Below, one piece after another: positions 35,001-43,824 of a DNA stretch of 50,574 nucleotides; positions within the stretch are counted from its first letter, which is position 1; each line of letters begins with the position of its first letter. Origin of the DNA: Phascolarctobacterium sp. (lineage in GTDB: Bacteria; Bacillota; Negativicutes; Acidaminococcales; Acidaminococcaceae). The stretch spans positions 1 through 50,574 of the forward strand of contig NZ_JAUNOQ010000016.1 in assembly GCF_030531065.1 (NCBI RefSeq), read 5' to 3'. A program made the position numbers and the translations under genes. The notes beneath the pieces were generated by a model. That model saw only the letters and a list, made by a program, of their open reading frames with translations, searched no databases and was not told where the DNA came from.

Positions 35001-38000
35001 CTTCCGACGCGCCTCCCTGCTCCCGCACGCCCGGTATTACAGCCAGGCGGCAAATATTTTTCAGCTGGCAAAAATCGCTGCACGCTTTACGCGGCGCTAC
35101 GACAAAATCGCCGCCGTAAATTCCTTCTATATAATTAACCAATAGCTGGCGGCAAAACTGCCGGAAACTTTCCCAACCGGAATTCAGCCCGTTCTTATTT
35201 ATTTTATACGGCAAATCGTCGTTGCCCACGTCCTCTAAGACAAAGCTGCTGGCTCGCTCGCCGTTTTTCAAAACGAAGTATGTTCCACCTGCGGGCGCGG
35301 CCTTATATAAATCCGCAATCGCCAGCAAATATATTGGCAGCTGCAAATCGAAGCCTTGCTCCAAATCCTTTTTACTGGGAGCGGCGCTGCGTTTATAATC
35401 CGTCACAAAAACGTGCCCATCGTCGCCGTCCAGCCTATCTATGCGCCCGTTCAGCGTAACGCGGCTGCCGTCCGGCAAGTACAATGGCAGCGGCTTGCCG
35501 TTGCGCGAGCTGAAATCCCATTCCACAGCGCAGGGCGTAAAGCCTGTCCACCGCCGTTGGTCTGCCAGCTCAAACTCCAGCCATTGCTGCAAAAGCTTTT
35601 CCAAGCGCGGCCGCTCCGCCTGCCACAGCAAGCCGCCGACCACAACGCCCCGCTCCTCCGCGTCGCGGCAAATATCGGCGAAGTCCTGCGCCAGCTCCAG
35701 CCGCAGCTCGTCCGCGGGGAATTCGTAAAGCTTAACGCCTAGGTACTTGCCTAAAAACCGCGCCAAGGTCTGATGCAAAATATCGCCCTCGTCCGCTGGC
35801 GTCAGCTCGTCGTCCAACGCCGCGAACTCCTGCTGCCTCCACAGCCGCTCTCCCAAAAAGCGGAAGGGGCATTGCGCGTAAACTTCCAGCATACTGGCGC
35901 TGAAGCTGCTGCCCACGCTGCTCCGTATCTTTTTAAGCAACGCTTCGTCCTGCAGCGCGCCGTTATAACGCGGCTCGCAGGCGCGCCGGTCGTCCGCCTG
36001 CGCCGCATGCAGACACACTTCGCCCAAAGCGCCGCGCAGCCACCCCTTGTCGCAGCTTTTCCCCAGCTGCGCCAGCTCCTGCGGCGAAGCGGCAGGCTTG
36101 AGCGGATCGCAGGCGATGGGAAGCAGGCCGCCGTCCGCATCGGCAAAAAGCTTTTGCGCCATTTCCACATAACGGCTGGCCCCGGCCTGCTCGTCCTTAT
36201 AAAAGGTCAGCGTCAAACGCTTAAGTGCAGACGCAGCCGCTGCGCCGAAAAAGCAGGCGTCCTCGGCATAGGAGCTGGCCGTAGTCGGCATATCCAGGCC
36301 CATATCGCGCAGCTCTTTGCGCTCTGCATCGTTATAAATCCAATTTTCATTATTAACGCGCGGGAACTCGCCCTCGCGCAAGCCCAAAAGGTAAACGTAA
36401 TCAAAGCTCAAGCCTTGCAGGTTGACGACCTCGGTCACCAGCACGCCGTCCTGGCGGCCGCCTTGCAGCGTGATTGTTACCTGCCGCAAAGCGTCGGTCA
36501 AGATTTCCCGCCAGCGACCCAACTCGACGACAGCCTTGCTCCTGCCGCAGGCGGCGTAATCGTCCAACAGCTGCCTTACCGCGGCGCTTATCACCTCGCG
36601 CGACTGTAAAACGGCGCCGACCTCCGCCAGCGTCGCTATATCTTTTTTATATAGTTCGCCTAAGCGTTGCTCCAGCTGCAGCCGCTGCAAGAACTCTATA
36701 ATCTGTTCGCCGTAAATCTCCAGCGTCGCCTGCGGCGGCAGCGCTTCCAAAAAAGCGTCCAGCAACCGCCACACTTCGTCGTCGCCCGCCAGCTCGCGCG
36801 CTTCCTCCTGCGCACTGCGGCGGCTGGTAAAATATTTTTCCCGGCGCAGCTCGTCCGCCGCCTCGCCGTCCGCATGCAAAAGGGCGCGACTCGCAAGCAG
36901 CAGCTTAAAATAGGCTTGCGCTCCTTCTACCGTGTCAGGCTCGGCCGCCAGCGACAGCAAAATTATTTCCGCTAAAGGCTGCGCCGTCAAGCTGCTGCTC
37001 TGGGGCAGCGTTACCGGCAAGCCGTATTCGTCGGCAATCAGCCGCAGGCCGCTGTACAGCGACAGGTCGCGCACCGCCACGGCGATATTATCCGCAGGCA
37101 CGCCCCGCCGCAATAATTCCTTCACCTGCGCCAGCGTCCAGCGCATTTCCTGTTCGCGTTCGCTAAAGCAATACAGCTGCACGTCGTCCGTCGGCGGCAG
37201 CGGCTGCGCCCTGCGTCCCAAGTTACGGCGTACCTGTTCGCAGCCCGCGCTCCCGTCCCAAGCTTCGGGGTAAGACTGCGCTTGCAGCTGACCGCCGCCG
37301 GCGTAGCACATACCCTCCAGCTCCATGTACGTTGTCCGCGACGCCGCGAAAAAGCGCTCCCTGTCCTTATCCGCTTCCGTCAGCTTCGGCTCCCAGCACA
37401 TCCCCACCGTCACTTGGCAGCGCTTGCTTAAGGCTTTGATAAAATCCAGCTGCAATTTATCGAAGCTGTAAAAATCGCTGAAATACACCTGCTGCCACGG
37501 CAAGCGCGCGTCCTCGTCCTGCAAAACCAAAATAGCCAAACGATATTTGCCTTCCAAATCAAACCAATTCTTGTTTTTTAAATGATTACGGTAAAACTGA
37601 TACAGTAAAGCTATCTCCCTGTCCTTTTTCCCCAAATTGCCCGGCCTGTCCCACTCGGACAAGGCCCGACTGATTTCTTCCTGCGCCGCGCCGCTGCGCG
37701 CCAGCTGGCCGACAAGCGAAGTCATGGCTTTCACAAAGCCCTGTTTCGCTGCCAAATCGCCAAAATACGCCATTCTATCCGCGTCCAGCAAATCGCCGAT
37801 CATTTCCTCCACCACCAGCTCCTGGCTGCGGCGGTTAATCTGGTGAAAATCCACATAGCCGTTGAGATTCAGAATTTTATTTGCCAAAGTGTCCATGCCC
37901 AGGCACGGCGCGTTGCCCTGCCGCCGCACCTCGTTCAGCAGCAAACCGTTGGGCAGCACCAACACGCCCTGGGGCAAACCCTCCAGCTCGGCGCAAAAAC

Positions 38001-38046
38001 GCGGGCGCAGGCTGCACCCCAAGGGTACGCACATTAAATTTATCAT
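34987..38046 (-). CDS. addB: Nuclease subunit AddB (RexB)
   Basis: Partner of AddA in recombinational repair. 1019 residues. The N-terminal half looks like an inactivated helicase (no Walker A GKT where AddB of Bacillus has one; the start reads VPLGCSLRPRFCAEL). The C-terminal nuclease has GRIDRLDGDDGHVFVTDYKRS with catalytic Asp/Lys and DLQLPIYLLA. Cysteines for a 4Fe-4S cluster are present: YAQCPFRFLG upstream and C989-x3-C993-x5-C999. It begins with AAGGAGG before ATG 38046, first gene of the addBA transcript. Confidence 0.9.
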   Translation of the reverse strand: MINLMCVPLGCSLRPRFCAELEGLPQGVLVLPNGLLLNEVRRQGNAPCLGMDTLANKILNLNGYVDFHQINRRSQELVVEEMIGDLLDADRMAYFGDLAAKQGFVKAMTSLVGQLARSGAAQEEISRALSEWDRPGNLGKKDREIALLYQFYRNHLKNKNWFDLEGKYRLAILVLQDEDARLPWQQVYFSDFYSFDKLQLDFIKALSKRCQVTVGMCWEPKLTEADKDRERFFAASRTTYMELEGMCYAGGGQLQAQSYPEAWDGSAGCEQVRRNLGRRAQPLPPTDDVQLYCFSEREQEMRWTLAQVKELLRRGVPADNIAVAVRDLSLYSGLRLIADEYGLPVTLPQSSSLTAQPLAEIILLSLAAEPDTVEGAQAYFKLLLASRALLHADGEAADELRREKYFTSRRSAQEEARELAGDDEVWRLLDAFLEALPPQATLEIYGEQIIEFLQRLQLEQRLGELYKKDIATLAEVGAVLQSREVISAAVRQLLDDYAACGRSKAVVELGRWREILTDALRQVTITLQGGRQDGVLVTEVVNLQGLSFDYVYLLGLREGEFPRVNNENWIYNDAERKELRDMGLDMPTTASSYAEDACFFGAAAASALKRLTLTFYKDEQAGASRYVEMAQKLFADADGGLLPIACDPLKPAASPQELAQLGKSCDKGWLRGALGEVCLHAAQADDRRACEPRYNGALQDEALLKKIRSSVGSSFSASMLEVYAQCPFRFLGERLWRQQEFAALDDELTPADEGDILHQTLARFLGKYLGVKLYEFPADELRLELAQDFADICRDAEERGVVVGGLLWQAERPRLEKLLQQWLEFELADQRRWTGFTPCAVEWDFSSRNGKPLPLYLPDGSRVTLNGRIDRLDGDDGHVFVTDYKRSAAPSKKDLEQGFDLQLPIYLLAIADLYKAAPAGGTYFVLKNGERASSFVLEDVGNDDLPYKINKNGLNSGWESFRQFCRQLLVNYIEGIYGGDFVVAPRKACSDFCQLKNICRLAVIPGVREQGGASEDGKA

Positions 38047-38134
38047 AGAAGCCTCCTTGTAAAGCTCTTGCTTAATCCATTGATGTCAACCGACGCAAAC
38101 ATAAATTATTTCATCCGGTGCATTTCTTCTTTAT

Positions 38135-38163
38135 ATTATATACGGCTGGGACATCATCTACAA
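38135..38163 (-). promoter_or_regulatory. Promoter of addBA
   Basis: Minus strand TTGTAG (38163-38158), 17-bp spacer, TATAAT (38140-38135), leaving about 82 bases of leader. The remainder of the 295-bp gap 38047-38341 holds only this promoter and the rubrerythrin terminator; I see no gene there. Confidence 0.75.
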
Positions 38164-38265
38164 CTCTTTAATAGCGCAAGCAGGAAGCAGTTTTTATACC
38201 ACAATCTGCCTAAACCAATACCTGCGCCTTCCGCCGCGCATCCCCAGCCTTAACGCCGGTTCCAT

Positions 38266-38303
38266 ATATTAAAAGCAGCCTGCGAAAACTCACAGGCTGC
38301 TTT
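38266..38303 (-). terminator. Terminator of the perR-rubrerythrin transcript
   Basis: Minus strand AAAGCAGCCTG pairs with CAGGCTGCTTT (arms 38303-38293 and 38282-38272) around a 10-base loop, then TTAATAT. It lies 38 bp after the rubrerythrin stop; the nearly symmetric ends may let it also work on the plus strand. Confidence 0.85.
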
Positions 38304-38341
38304 GTTTACATATTTACTTAATGCTTGGGGATACGGAATTA

Positions 38342-38881
38342 TTAGTAATTGATAACCTTCAATTCAAAGTATCCTTGCGGATGGTCGCAAACCGGGCATT
38401 TAGCAGGAGCCTTATCGGCTACGACGATCTTGCCGCAGTTAGTGCAGATCCAAACTTTCTTTTCCTCGCGTTGGAATACGCGGTCGTTTTCAATATTGGC
38501 GATTAAAGCGCGATAACGCTCCTCATGTTCTTTTTCAATTTTGCCGACTTCTTCGAAAAGCCTTGCCAAATCGTTAAAGCCTTCTTCCTTAGCGGTTTGG
38601 GCAAATTCTGCGTACATTTCAGTCCACTCGTAGTTTTCGCCTGCTGCCGCATCCTTCAGGTTTTCCATGGTCTTGGGAACGCTGCCGCCATGCAATGCCT
38701 TAAACCAAATCTTAGCATGCTCCTTTTCGTTGCCCGCAGTTTCGCTGAAAATAGCGCCTATTTGATTATAGCCTTCTTTTTTAGCTGCGCTAGCGTAATA
38801 TTGATACTTAGTATGCGCCTGAGATTCGCCTGCAAATGCAGTTTGTAAATTTTTCTCAGTCTTGCTGCCTTTTAATTCCAT
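38342..38881 (-). CDS. rbr: Rubrerythrin
   Basis: Cytoplasmic non-heme iron peroxidase that reduces hydrogen peroxide in anaerobes. 179 residues: a four-helix ferritin-like domain with diiron ligands ([10 protein letters not shown] with Glu19, [13 protein letters not shown] with Glu52/His55, and [13 protein letters not shown] near 111-123), then a rubredoxin domain with CTNC (146-149) and CPVC (162-165). GAGGAGGG precedes ATG 38881. It is only 54 bp downstream of the PerR/Fur gene with no terminator between, so it is probably co-transcribed. Confidence 0.96.
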   Translation of the reverse strand: MELKGSKTEKNLQTAFAGESQAHTKYQYYASAAKKEGYNQIGAIFSETAGNEKEHAKIWFKALHGGSVPKTMENLKDAAAGENYEWTEMYAEFAQTAKEEGFNDLARLFEEVGKIEKEHEERYRALIANIENDRVFQREEKKVWICTNCGKIVVADKAPAKCPVCDHPQGYFELKVINY

Positions 38882-38935
38882 GATTTTCCCTCCTCGTTAC
38901 TTCTGCAACATTGGGCAAATATTGCCTACCCGACG

Positions 38936-39370
38936 TTAGTTTTTATCCTCGCCTAAAACGTCTTCGCTTTCAGGCGCGTCGTGTACTTTCTTTTGGCAAT
39001 CCGGGCATACGCCGCTGAAAACGATATCATGATGGTTCATTTTGTAGCCGGTTACAGCAGCCACCTTATCGTCCATATCCGGAATGTAATCAAAATTTTC
39101 CACATTCATAAATTTGCCGCATTCGGTGCATTTAATGTGGTAATGACGCGCCAGAATATGGTCGAAGCGGTCTGCGCCGCTCGGAACGGAAACCTTGCCC
39201 AGCAGGCCGCTTTCCACCAAGCTGTTCAGATTGCGGTAAACGGTACCTTTGCTGATGTCTGGGTATTCCATAGTGATGCGGTCATACACTTCTTCAGCAG
39301 TAGGGTGATCTGCTAAAAAACGTACGGCTGCAATAACGAGTTGCCTTTGGATAGTATTTCTTTTAGCCAT
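38936..39370 (-). CDS. perR: PerR/Fur family metalloregulator
   Basis: Fur-superfamily repressor, likely the peroxide sensor PerR. 144 residues: a winged helix (HPTAEEVYDRITMEYPDISKGTVYRNLN), then RFDHILARHYHIKC whose pattern is close to B. subtilis PerR, HxHHD-type ligands (MNHHDIVF), and the structural zinc site C81xxC84 and C122xxC125. Pairing with rubrerythrin supports a peroxide role; Fur or Zur cannot be excluded. A Fur-like box overlaps its own promoter, indicating autoregulation. Confidence 0.85.
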   Translation of the reverse strand: MAKRNTIQRQLVIAAVRFLADHPTAEEVYDRITMEYPDISKGTVYRNLNSLVESGLLGKVSVPSGADRFDHILARHYHIKCTECGKFMNVENFDYIPDMDDKVAAVTGYKMNHHDIVFSGVCPDCQKKVHDAPESEDVLGEDKN

Positions 39371-39390
39371 GTCATCATCCTTTTATCAAA

Positions 39391-39412
39391 AATTATTCTC
39401 AATTAGAATTAT
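39391..39412. promoter_or_regulatory. Fur/PerR-like box
   Basis: AATTATTCTCAATTAGAATT (39391-39410) contains ATTCT-N5-AGAAT inside a wider, AT-rich dyad, resembling Fur/PerR sites. It overlaps the -10 and the start of the perR transcript. Confidence 0.6.
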
Positions 39413-39435
39413 ACATTTTGTACTGAATTTGTCAA
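39408..39435 (-). promoter_or_regulatory. Promoter of perR-rbr
   Basis: Minus strand TTGACA (39435-39430), 16-bp spacer, TATAAT (39413-39408). A short inverted repeat GTGCT-TTTT-AGCAC (39436-39449) abuts the -35. Confidence 0.85.
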
Positions 39436-39449
39436 GTGCTTTTTAGCAC

Positions 39450-39623
39450 AAGCTACACTAATATCACAAATAAAATGTACAATTTTCAAGAACTGTCCGG
39501 TATGTTATTGAGAAATTCTTATTTCGCTAAAAAGATAATAGTCAACAGTTTACAAACAATACATAATTGTCTGCCTTGCACAAAACACCCTGCCGTCAAG
39601 CGAAAAAGCCGTCTAAAAAGCCA
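39450..39623. other. Intergenic stretch without recognisable gene
   Basis: The gap between the perR promoter and the next terminator holds no convincing coding sequence. The longest open frame (69 codons, plus strand from 39436) has no ribosome site and unremarkable composition. I see no RNA gene, although a plus-strand transcript here would end at the T-rich terminator 39624-39668. Confidence 0.5.
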
Positions 39624-39668
39624 AAGCGTGAAAGCCTTGCCCTAGCCCTCACGCTTATTTTTTATTTA
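39624..39668. terminator. Bidirectional terminator
   Basis: AAGCGTGA (39624-39631) pairs with TCACGCTT (39649-39656). The plus strand continues ATTTTTTATTT; the minus strand continues TGGCTTTTTAG. It can end the minus-strand secreted-protein gene (stop at 39701) and any plus-strand transcript. Confidence 0.65.
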
Positions 39669-39700
39669 AGATTATTACTTAAAAACGCAGCTGCAGCCGC

Positions 39701-40744
39701 TTAGCGCCAAATCAGCTCCACCGGCAGGTTGGAAGCTCCCGGCGGCGACCAGATAAAGCTGTAATTCCCCGGCTTCAGCCTGCCTAAATCCACGGCGTCC
39801 TCCAAACGCTCTCCAAAGCATAAAGCATAATCCGGCAGCGCCAGCAACCTTCTTCCCTTCTCGCTTTGCAGTACGCCGTAGCCTGCAAAAGCGCCGCCAA
39901 TGGGGTTCAGCACCAAGCTTACCGGCTTATCGCCTGCTACCGTAAAATTCACCTGATAAACGACGCCATAATTGCCGTAGTTTTCTGCCGCCAGCCCCGT
40001 GGTAGCGTCCACGCCCTTAGCGTAGCCCGCGTCCGCTCCCGCCAGCTTCAGCTTATAAGGCGTACCGTCGCGCTGCACCGGATTTTTTAGAGTATAATGC
40101 CAATCGCCGCCAGCAAAGCTTCCCCGCAGCGGATGCTCGTCCATGGGCAGAATAGCCGCGCTGTCGTTAAAGATTTCAAGATCCGTCTGCGGCTCGCACA
40201 GCAATACGCTGATCTGCGCCGGGCGCGTCAGCTCCAAATCTATCATTCCCGTTACTATTTCGTCAGGCGACAGCACAACGCCGCTCCCGCCCAGCAGCTC
40301 GCAGCTGGAACCAAAGCCCAGCCGTCCGCCTTCCTGCCGCTGTTCTTCGGTAAAATAATCCAGTTCCGCTTTTTTACCGGCGTTCATATAATTATAATCC
40401 GGCTGGCTGACTCCCCTGCGTTTAACGGTATAAGCCACCGGGCGCAGCTGGTCCTCGTTGCGCAGTAGCAGCGCCAGCTTCTTAGGACTGTTCATAGCGT
40501 TGACATGATGGAAAAAGATGCGTACCGCGCCCTGCACCTTATCACGATACAAAATGCCCGTTTGATAAACCATCTCCGGGCTGTCGGAAAACAGCAGCCT
40601 AGGCCCGTTGGCAACAAAATCGGCCTTAACCTCCCGCGCTGCATAATCCTCCGGAATTGTAACGGCAGACTGCGCCGCCACTGTGTTAAATACGCCGCAG
40701 GCCAGCCACAAAGCCGCGCCCAGCAGTAAGTTCCTGCAATTCAT
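39701..40744 (-). CDS. Secreted protein of unknown function
   Basis: A 347-residue exported protein. ATG 40744 (GGGTGA 5 bases ahead) gives a clear signal peptide: MNCRNLLLGAALWLACGVFNTVAAQ, hydrophobic from about 5 to 20 with cleavage near AAQS. The mature part is beta-rich with repeated short hydrophobic strands (VRIFFHHVNA, ISVLLCEP, KPVSLVLNPIGG) and no catalytic motif that I recognise. LWLAC is not a good lipobox. A longer frame starts at 40786 but overlaps the upstream terminator. It probably works in the periplasm or at the surface; the family is unknown to me. Confidence 0.65.
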   Translation of the reverse strand: MNCRNLLLGAALWLACGVFNTVAAQSAVTIPEDYAAREVKADFVANGPRLLFSDSPEMVYQTGILYRDKVQGAVRIFFHHVNAMNSPKKLALLLRNEDQLRPVAYTVKRRGVSQPDYNYMNAGKKAELDYFTEEQRQEGGRLGFGSSCELLGGSGVVLSPDEIVTGMIDLELTRPAQISVLLCEPQTDLEIFNDSAAILPMDEHPLRGSFAGGDWHYTLKNPVQRDGTPYKLKLAGADAGYAKGVDATTGLAAENYGNYGVVYQVNFTVAGDKPVSLVLNPIGGAFAGYGVLQSEKGRRLLALPDYALCFGERLEDAVDLGRLKPGNYSFIWSPPGASNLPVELIWR

Positions 40745-40766
40745 TCTATTCACCCTGCTCCATATC

Positions 40767-40796
40767 AAAGCAAAAGCTCCCCGCATATGGGGGAGC
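40767..40796 (-). terminator. Terminator of the transaldolase gene
   Basis: Minus strand GCTCCCC (40795-40789) pairs with GGGGAGC (40781-40775), then TTTTG. It lies 7 bp after the stop at 40803. Confidence 0.85.
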
Positions 40797-40802
40797 CAAG
40801 CC

Positions 40803-41447
40803 TTATTTTAAAGAATTTTGGTAATCCAGCATAAACTGCGCCAAGCCCTTATCCGTCAAAGGATGCTTAATCATCTGCTCCAACACTTTGGTAGGGATGG
40901 TAGCAATCTGACAGCCCGTCAGCATTACCTTCTCCACATGCTCCAAATTGCGTATGCTGGCGGCAATAACCTCGGTTTCAATGCCGTACAGCTTGAAGGC
41001 CTTAACGATATTTTCCACCAGCTGTACGCCGTTTTCGCCAATATCGTCCAGACGGCCGATAAAGGGGCTTACATAGGTAGCGCCTGCGCGGGCGGCCATC
41101 AAGGCCTGGGACATGCTGAACACCAGCGTTACGTTAGTCTTAATGCCTTCGGCGCTCAAAATCTTTACAGCCTTTAAGCCTTCGGGAATGCAGGGAATCT
41201 TGACGACCACGTTACCGGCAATCTTAGCCAGCTTACGCGCTTCCTCCACCATGCCTGCGCATTCGGTGCTGATGACCTCGGCGCTGACCGGGCCGCTGAC
41301 TAAAGCGGCAATCTCAGGAATTACCTCGGCCTGAGTGCGTCCGCTTTTAGCGATCAGGCTGGGGTTAGTCGTAACGCCGTACACTACGCCCCAATCGACG
41401 AATTTGGCGATTTCTTCAACATTAGCAGTATCCATAAAAATTTTCAT
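40803..41447 (-). CDS. fsa: Transaldolase-like / fructose-6-phosphate aldolase
   Basis: A 214-residue TIM-barrel enzyme of the short transaldolase class (TalC/FSA) that splits or exchanges three-carbon units of sugar phosphates by a Schiff base. Visible motifs: [16 protein letters not shown] with Asp6, [13 protein letters not shown] (24-36), and VVKIPC with the lysine at 83, then [19 protein letters not shown] 41447 follows AGAGG by 8 bases; the frame opens two codons upstream at GTG. Whether it is a transaldolase or an F6P aldolase is not decided by these motifs. Confidence 0.92.
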   Translation of the reverse strand: MKIFMDTANVEEIAKFVDWGVVYGVTTNPSLIAKSGRTQAEVIPEIAALVSGPVSAEVISTECAGMVEEARKLAKIAGNVVVKIPCIPEGLKAVKILSAEGIKTNVTLVFSMSQALMAARAGATYVSPFIGRLDDIGENGVQLVENIVKAFKLYGIETEVIAASIRNLEHVEKVMLTGCQIATIPTKVLEQMIKHPLTDKGLAQFMLDYQNSLK

Positions 41448-41478
41448 ACACACAACCTCTTTTACTATTATTGTAAGC

Positions 41479-42150
41479 TTACGGCAAAATTACCGCCTTA
41501 TCGGCGTTAATTTGCGCTGGCAGGCTCATTGTCATTGCCTTCGTCCACACCAGAAGTATATCGCCCGGCAAAATCTGCTCGTAGTCCGGACAGGCCGCAC
41601 TGTCGATAGTAGCTATAATATCGTTATTGTCGTTCAAAACGCGCACGGCTTTGCCATCCTCCGCCAGCTGCGCCTGAGCCACCGGGAAGAACAAAGGCGT
41701 CTCCTGCGCAGCGCCCAAAATTATGGCGTAAGCTGCTGCCTGGGGCGGCAGGCTGCGCGTCATGCGGCTGGAATAATACAAGCTGATCTTTTGCCCCTCC
41801 TGCAATACGCCCGGCAAGCGCAAATTACCCTTCGCGCCGTCGATAATATAGGTGTCGCGGTTCAGCAAACCGATTACGCTGCGACCATCGTCACCCTTTA
41901 CCTCTACGCTGCGGCCCTCAATAGCAACGATAACGCCGTTTAACCGCTGCATAGCGGGCGCGCGCATTACCTCCGGGTCAGGCGACAGCTCCCCCTGCCG
42001 CTCGTATCCATAACCGCGCGGCTCGCAGTAATATCCGCCGCAGCCGCCATGGCCGCGCCCCCAATGGCCGTGAGCCTCGGTCAACGCCGAACCCACACCT
42101 AAAGCCAGCAAACAGCCCATAACAGCGGCAGCCTTACACATCATTTTCAT
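41479..42150 (-). CDS. Secreted protein with His/Gly-rich N-terminus, function unknown
   Basis: 223 residues. A signal peptide ([20 protein letters not shown], hydrophobic 6-22) is followed by a His/Gly-rich stretch ([16 protein letters not shown]) that could bind metal, then two beta-rich repeats of the form [24 protein letters not shown] and [17 protein letters not shown] cannot name the family. GGAGG precedes ATG 42150. It is separated from transaldolase by 31 bp. A TATAGT-like -10 is visible upstream but no firm promoter. Confidence 0.6.
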   Translation of the reverse strand: MKMMCKAAAVMGCLLALGVGSALTEAHGHWGRGHGGCGGYYCEPRGYGYERQGELSPDPEVMRAPAMQRLNGVIVAIEGRSVEVKGDDGRSVIGLLNRDTYIIDGAKGNLRLPGVLQEGQKISLYYSSRMTRSLPPQAAAYAIILGAAQETPLFFPVAQAQLAEDGKAVRVLNDNNDIIATIDSAACPDYEQILPGDILLVWTKAMTMSLPAQINADKAVILP

Positions 42151-42236
42151 AGCTCATACCTCCGTGAAATATCTTGTCTATCACTATAACAGAATAATAT
42201 GGCGAAAGTATAACGAAAAGGAATCTTTATTGCGTC

Positions 42237-43538
42237 TTATTTATTAGTGAAATGCACGGCGATTTCCGTCAGCGTAGCGGCAGCCTTCCACAGGCAGTCC
42301 TCATGAAAATCGAAACGGCTGTTATGATGCCCGGCGGCAATCTGCGTACCGTACATCATATACAAAGCCTGACCGCCCCTTTGCTGTACGCGCTCCATAA
42401 AGTAGCCGCAGTCCTCGCTGCCGCCCATATCCACATATTCCAACACCTGCTCGTAGCCGCACTTAGCCTTCACAAGCTCCGCAACCTCGTGGCCCAGCTC
42501 CTTATCCGCCAGACAAGCGGGAGCAGCGCCGGCCATACTAACCTGCAGCTGTACGTCGTACATAGCGGCGCAGGCCTCCAGCATACGGCGGGCTTCGCTG
42601 ACCATAAAATTATTGATCTCCGTAGTAGCGCCCCTGGTTTCCAGCTTCAAGGAAGCGATGTCCGGCACGACGTTGCGCCCCGTACCGGCGTTCAGCACGC
42701 CTACGTTAATGCGGCTGGAGCCCTGGCTGTGGCGGGAAATAGTGTTCAGGGAAATGGCAGCCTGCGCGGCGGCCAGCAAAGCGTTCCTGCCCTGCTCCGG
42801 CGCAGCTCCTGCGTGAGCGGACACGCCCTTGAACACAGCGTCCAGCTTGGTCGTAGCCAAAAAGCCGTCGGTCATAGTAATCAAAGCGTTGTCGGCAGTA
42901 GCCTTAAAACCGATATGCCCGCCGAAAAGGTAATCCACATCGTCCACAACGCCGGCGTTGACCATAGCGTAAGCGCCGCGCACACCCTCCTCCGCCGGTT
43001 GGAAAATCAGCTTAACGGTACCGGCCAGCTGCTCCCTGTTAGCGGCGATAAGCTTGGCCGCGGCCAGGCCGATAGTAACGTGGCCGTCGTGACCGCAGGC
43101 GTGCATAGCCCTGGTATGGCAGGAGGCAAAGCCCTCCTGCGCCGGACGGTGCCCGGCTCCACGTTCTTCTTCCACATCGTTGCAGTCCATATCAAAGCGG
43201 AAGGCTACCGTCTTGCCGGGCTTGCCGCTGCGCAGCACGGCTACCACACCGGTTTTGCCCCCTGCCATTTGCTTAACCAGCTCCGGGTCCGCGCCCTCGC
43301 TGACAGCGCGAGCCATGTATTGCTCCAGCTCCGCCGCCGACGGTACGCCCATCATGGAAGCCTCGTCCACCACCTCGGCGCCGAAGCTTACCTCGTAGCC
43401 CAGCCGACGCAGTTCCTTAATAACCATGCCGGCCGTGCGGAATTCCGTCCAGCCCGTTTCCGGATGCCGGTGCAGATTGCGCCTTCTTGCCGTCATTTCT
43501 TCACGCAAGGCTTGAGCCTGCTCCCAGATACTTGCCAC
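42237..43538 (-). CDS. M20D amidohydrolase, AbgA-like
   Basis: Zinc or manganese amidohydrolase of the M20D group (AbgA, amino-acylase and IAA-amino-acid hydrolase relatives). About 433 residues: NLHRHPETGWTEFRT, RFDMDCNDVEEE, HACGHDGHVTIGL with the metal-binding His/Asp, FQPAEEGVRGA with catalytic Glu, the dimerisation domain after KGVSAHAGAAPEQGRNA, and AAGHHNSRFDF. The RFDMDCNDV motif and the 65-residue N-terminal insertion resemble aminobenzoyl-glutamate hydrolase subunit A. GTG 43538 is chosen because GGGGGA precedes it by 8-9 bases; ATG 43553 has no site. The true substrate is unknown. Confidence 0.88.
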   Translation of the reverse strand: MASIWEQAQALREEMTARRRNLHRHPETGWTEFRTAGMVIKELRRLGYEVSFGAEVVDEASMMGVPSAAELEQYMARAVSEGADPELVKQMAGGKTGVVAVLRSGKPGKTVAFRFDMDCNDVEEERGAGHRPAQEGFASCHTRAMHACGHDGHVTIGLAAAKLIAANREQLAGTVKLIFQPAEEGVRGAYAMVNAGVVDDVDYLFGGHIGFKATADNALITMTDGFLATTKLDAVFKGVSAHAGAAPEQGRNALLAAAQAAISLNTISRHSQGSSRINVGVLNAGTGRNVVPDIASLKLETRGATTEINNFMVSEARRMLEACAAMYDVQLQVSMAGAAPACLADKELGHEVAELVKAKCGYEQVLEYVDMGGSEDCGYFMERVQQRGGQALYMMYGTQIAAGHHNSRFDFHEDCLWKAAATLTEIAVHFTNK

Positions 43539-43553
43539 AATATATTCCCCCAT

Positions 43554-43748
43554 TCAAAAAAGTACAGTTTGGTCGCTGTCCAAGGGCAGAAATACCTCGC
43601 CCTGATTTTTGCGGCGGTTTTTCTGCGTTACCCACGTGCCGCAGGCAGGACAGTTCATTGCAGAGTTTGGCAGCGCCCAGGCCAACCGCTTGCCGCATTT
43701 TGGGCAGATAAACTCGATTTGCAGCGGTCCCCGTTCTTTATTTTTCAT
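43554..43748 (-). CDS. Small zinc-ribbon protein
   Basis: A 64-residue protein with two CxxC knuckles (CPKCGKRLAW and CPACGTW), probably a zinc ribbon. The frame opens 39 codons earlier, but ATG 43748 has GGGGGGTGG ahead and the promoter lies between. It lies 15 bp before the amidohydrolase gene and shares its promoter. No function can be assigned. Confidence 0.7.
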   Translation of the reverse strand: MKNKERGPLQIEFICPKCGKRLAWALPNSAMNCPACGTWVTQKNRRKNQGEVFLPLDSDQTVLF

Positions 43749-43776
43749 GGCGCCACCCCCCTGTAAATACAGAACT

Positions 43777-43804
43777 ATTATAGCACAAATAATTTGCTTG
43801 GCAA
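43777..43804 (-). promoter_or_regulatory. Promoter of the zinc-ribbon/amidohydrolase operon
   Basis: Minus strand TTGCCA (43804-43799), 16-bp spacer, TATAAT (43782-43777) with TGC before the -10. Confidence 0.8.
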
Positions 43805-43824
43805 AGGCAGGCAGCATACAAAGC

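Noticed and set aside
38068-38253. 61-codon plus-strand frame upstream of addB
   Set aside because: No ribosome site, overlaps the addBA promoter and leader, no homology recognised.
39436-39645. 69-codon plus-strand frame in the perR/secreted-protein gap
   Set aside because: No Shine-Dalgarno, starts next to the perR -35 and runs into the bidirectional terminator. Composition is not coding-like.
42252-43766. 504-codon plus-strand open frame
   Set aside because: Antisense to the M20D amidohydrolase and zinc-ribbon genes. Its translation is low-complexity His/Gln/Ala-rich and has no motif.
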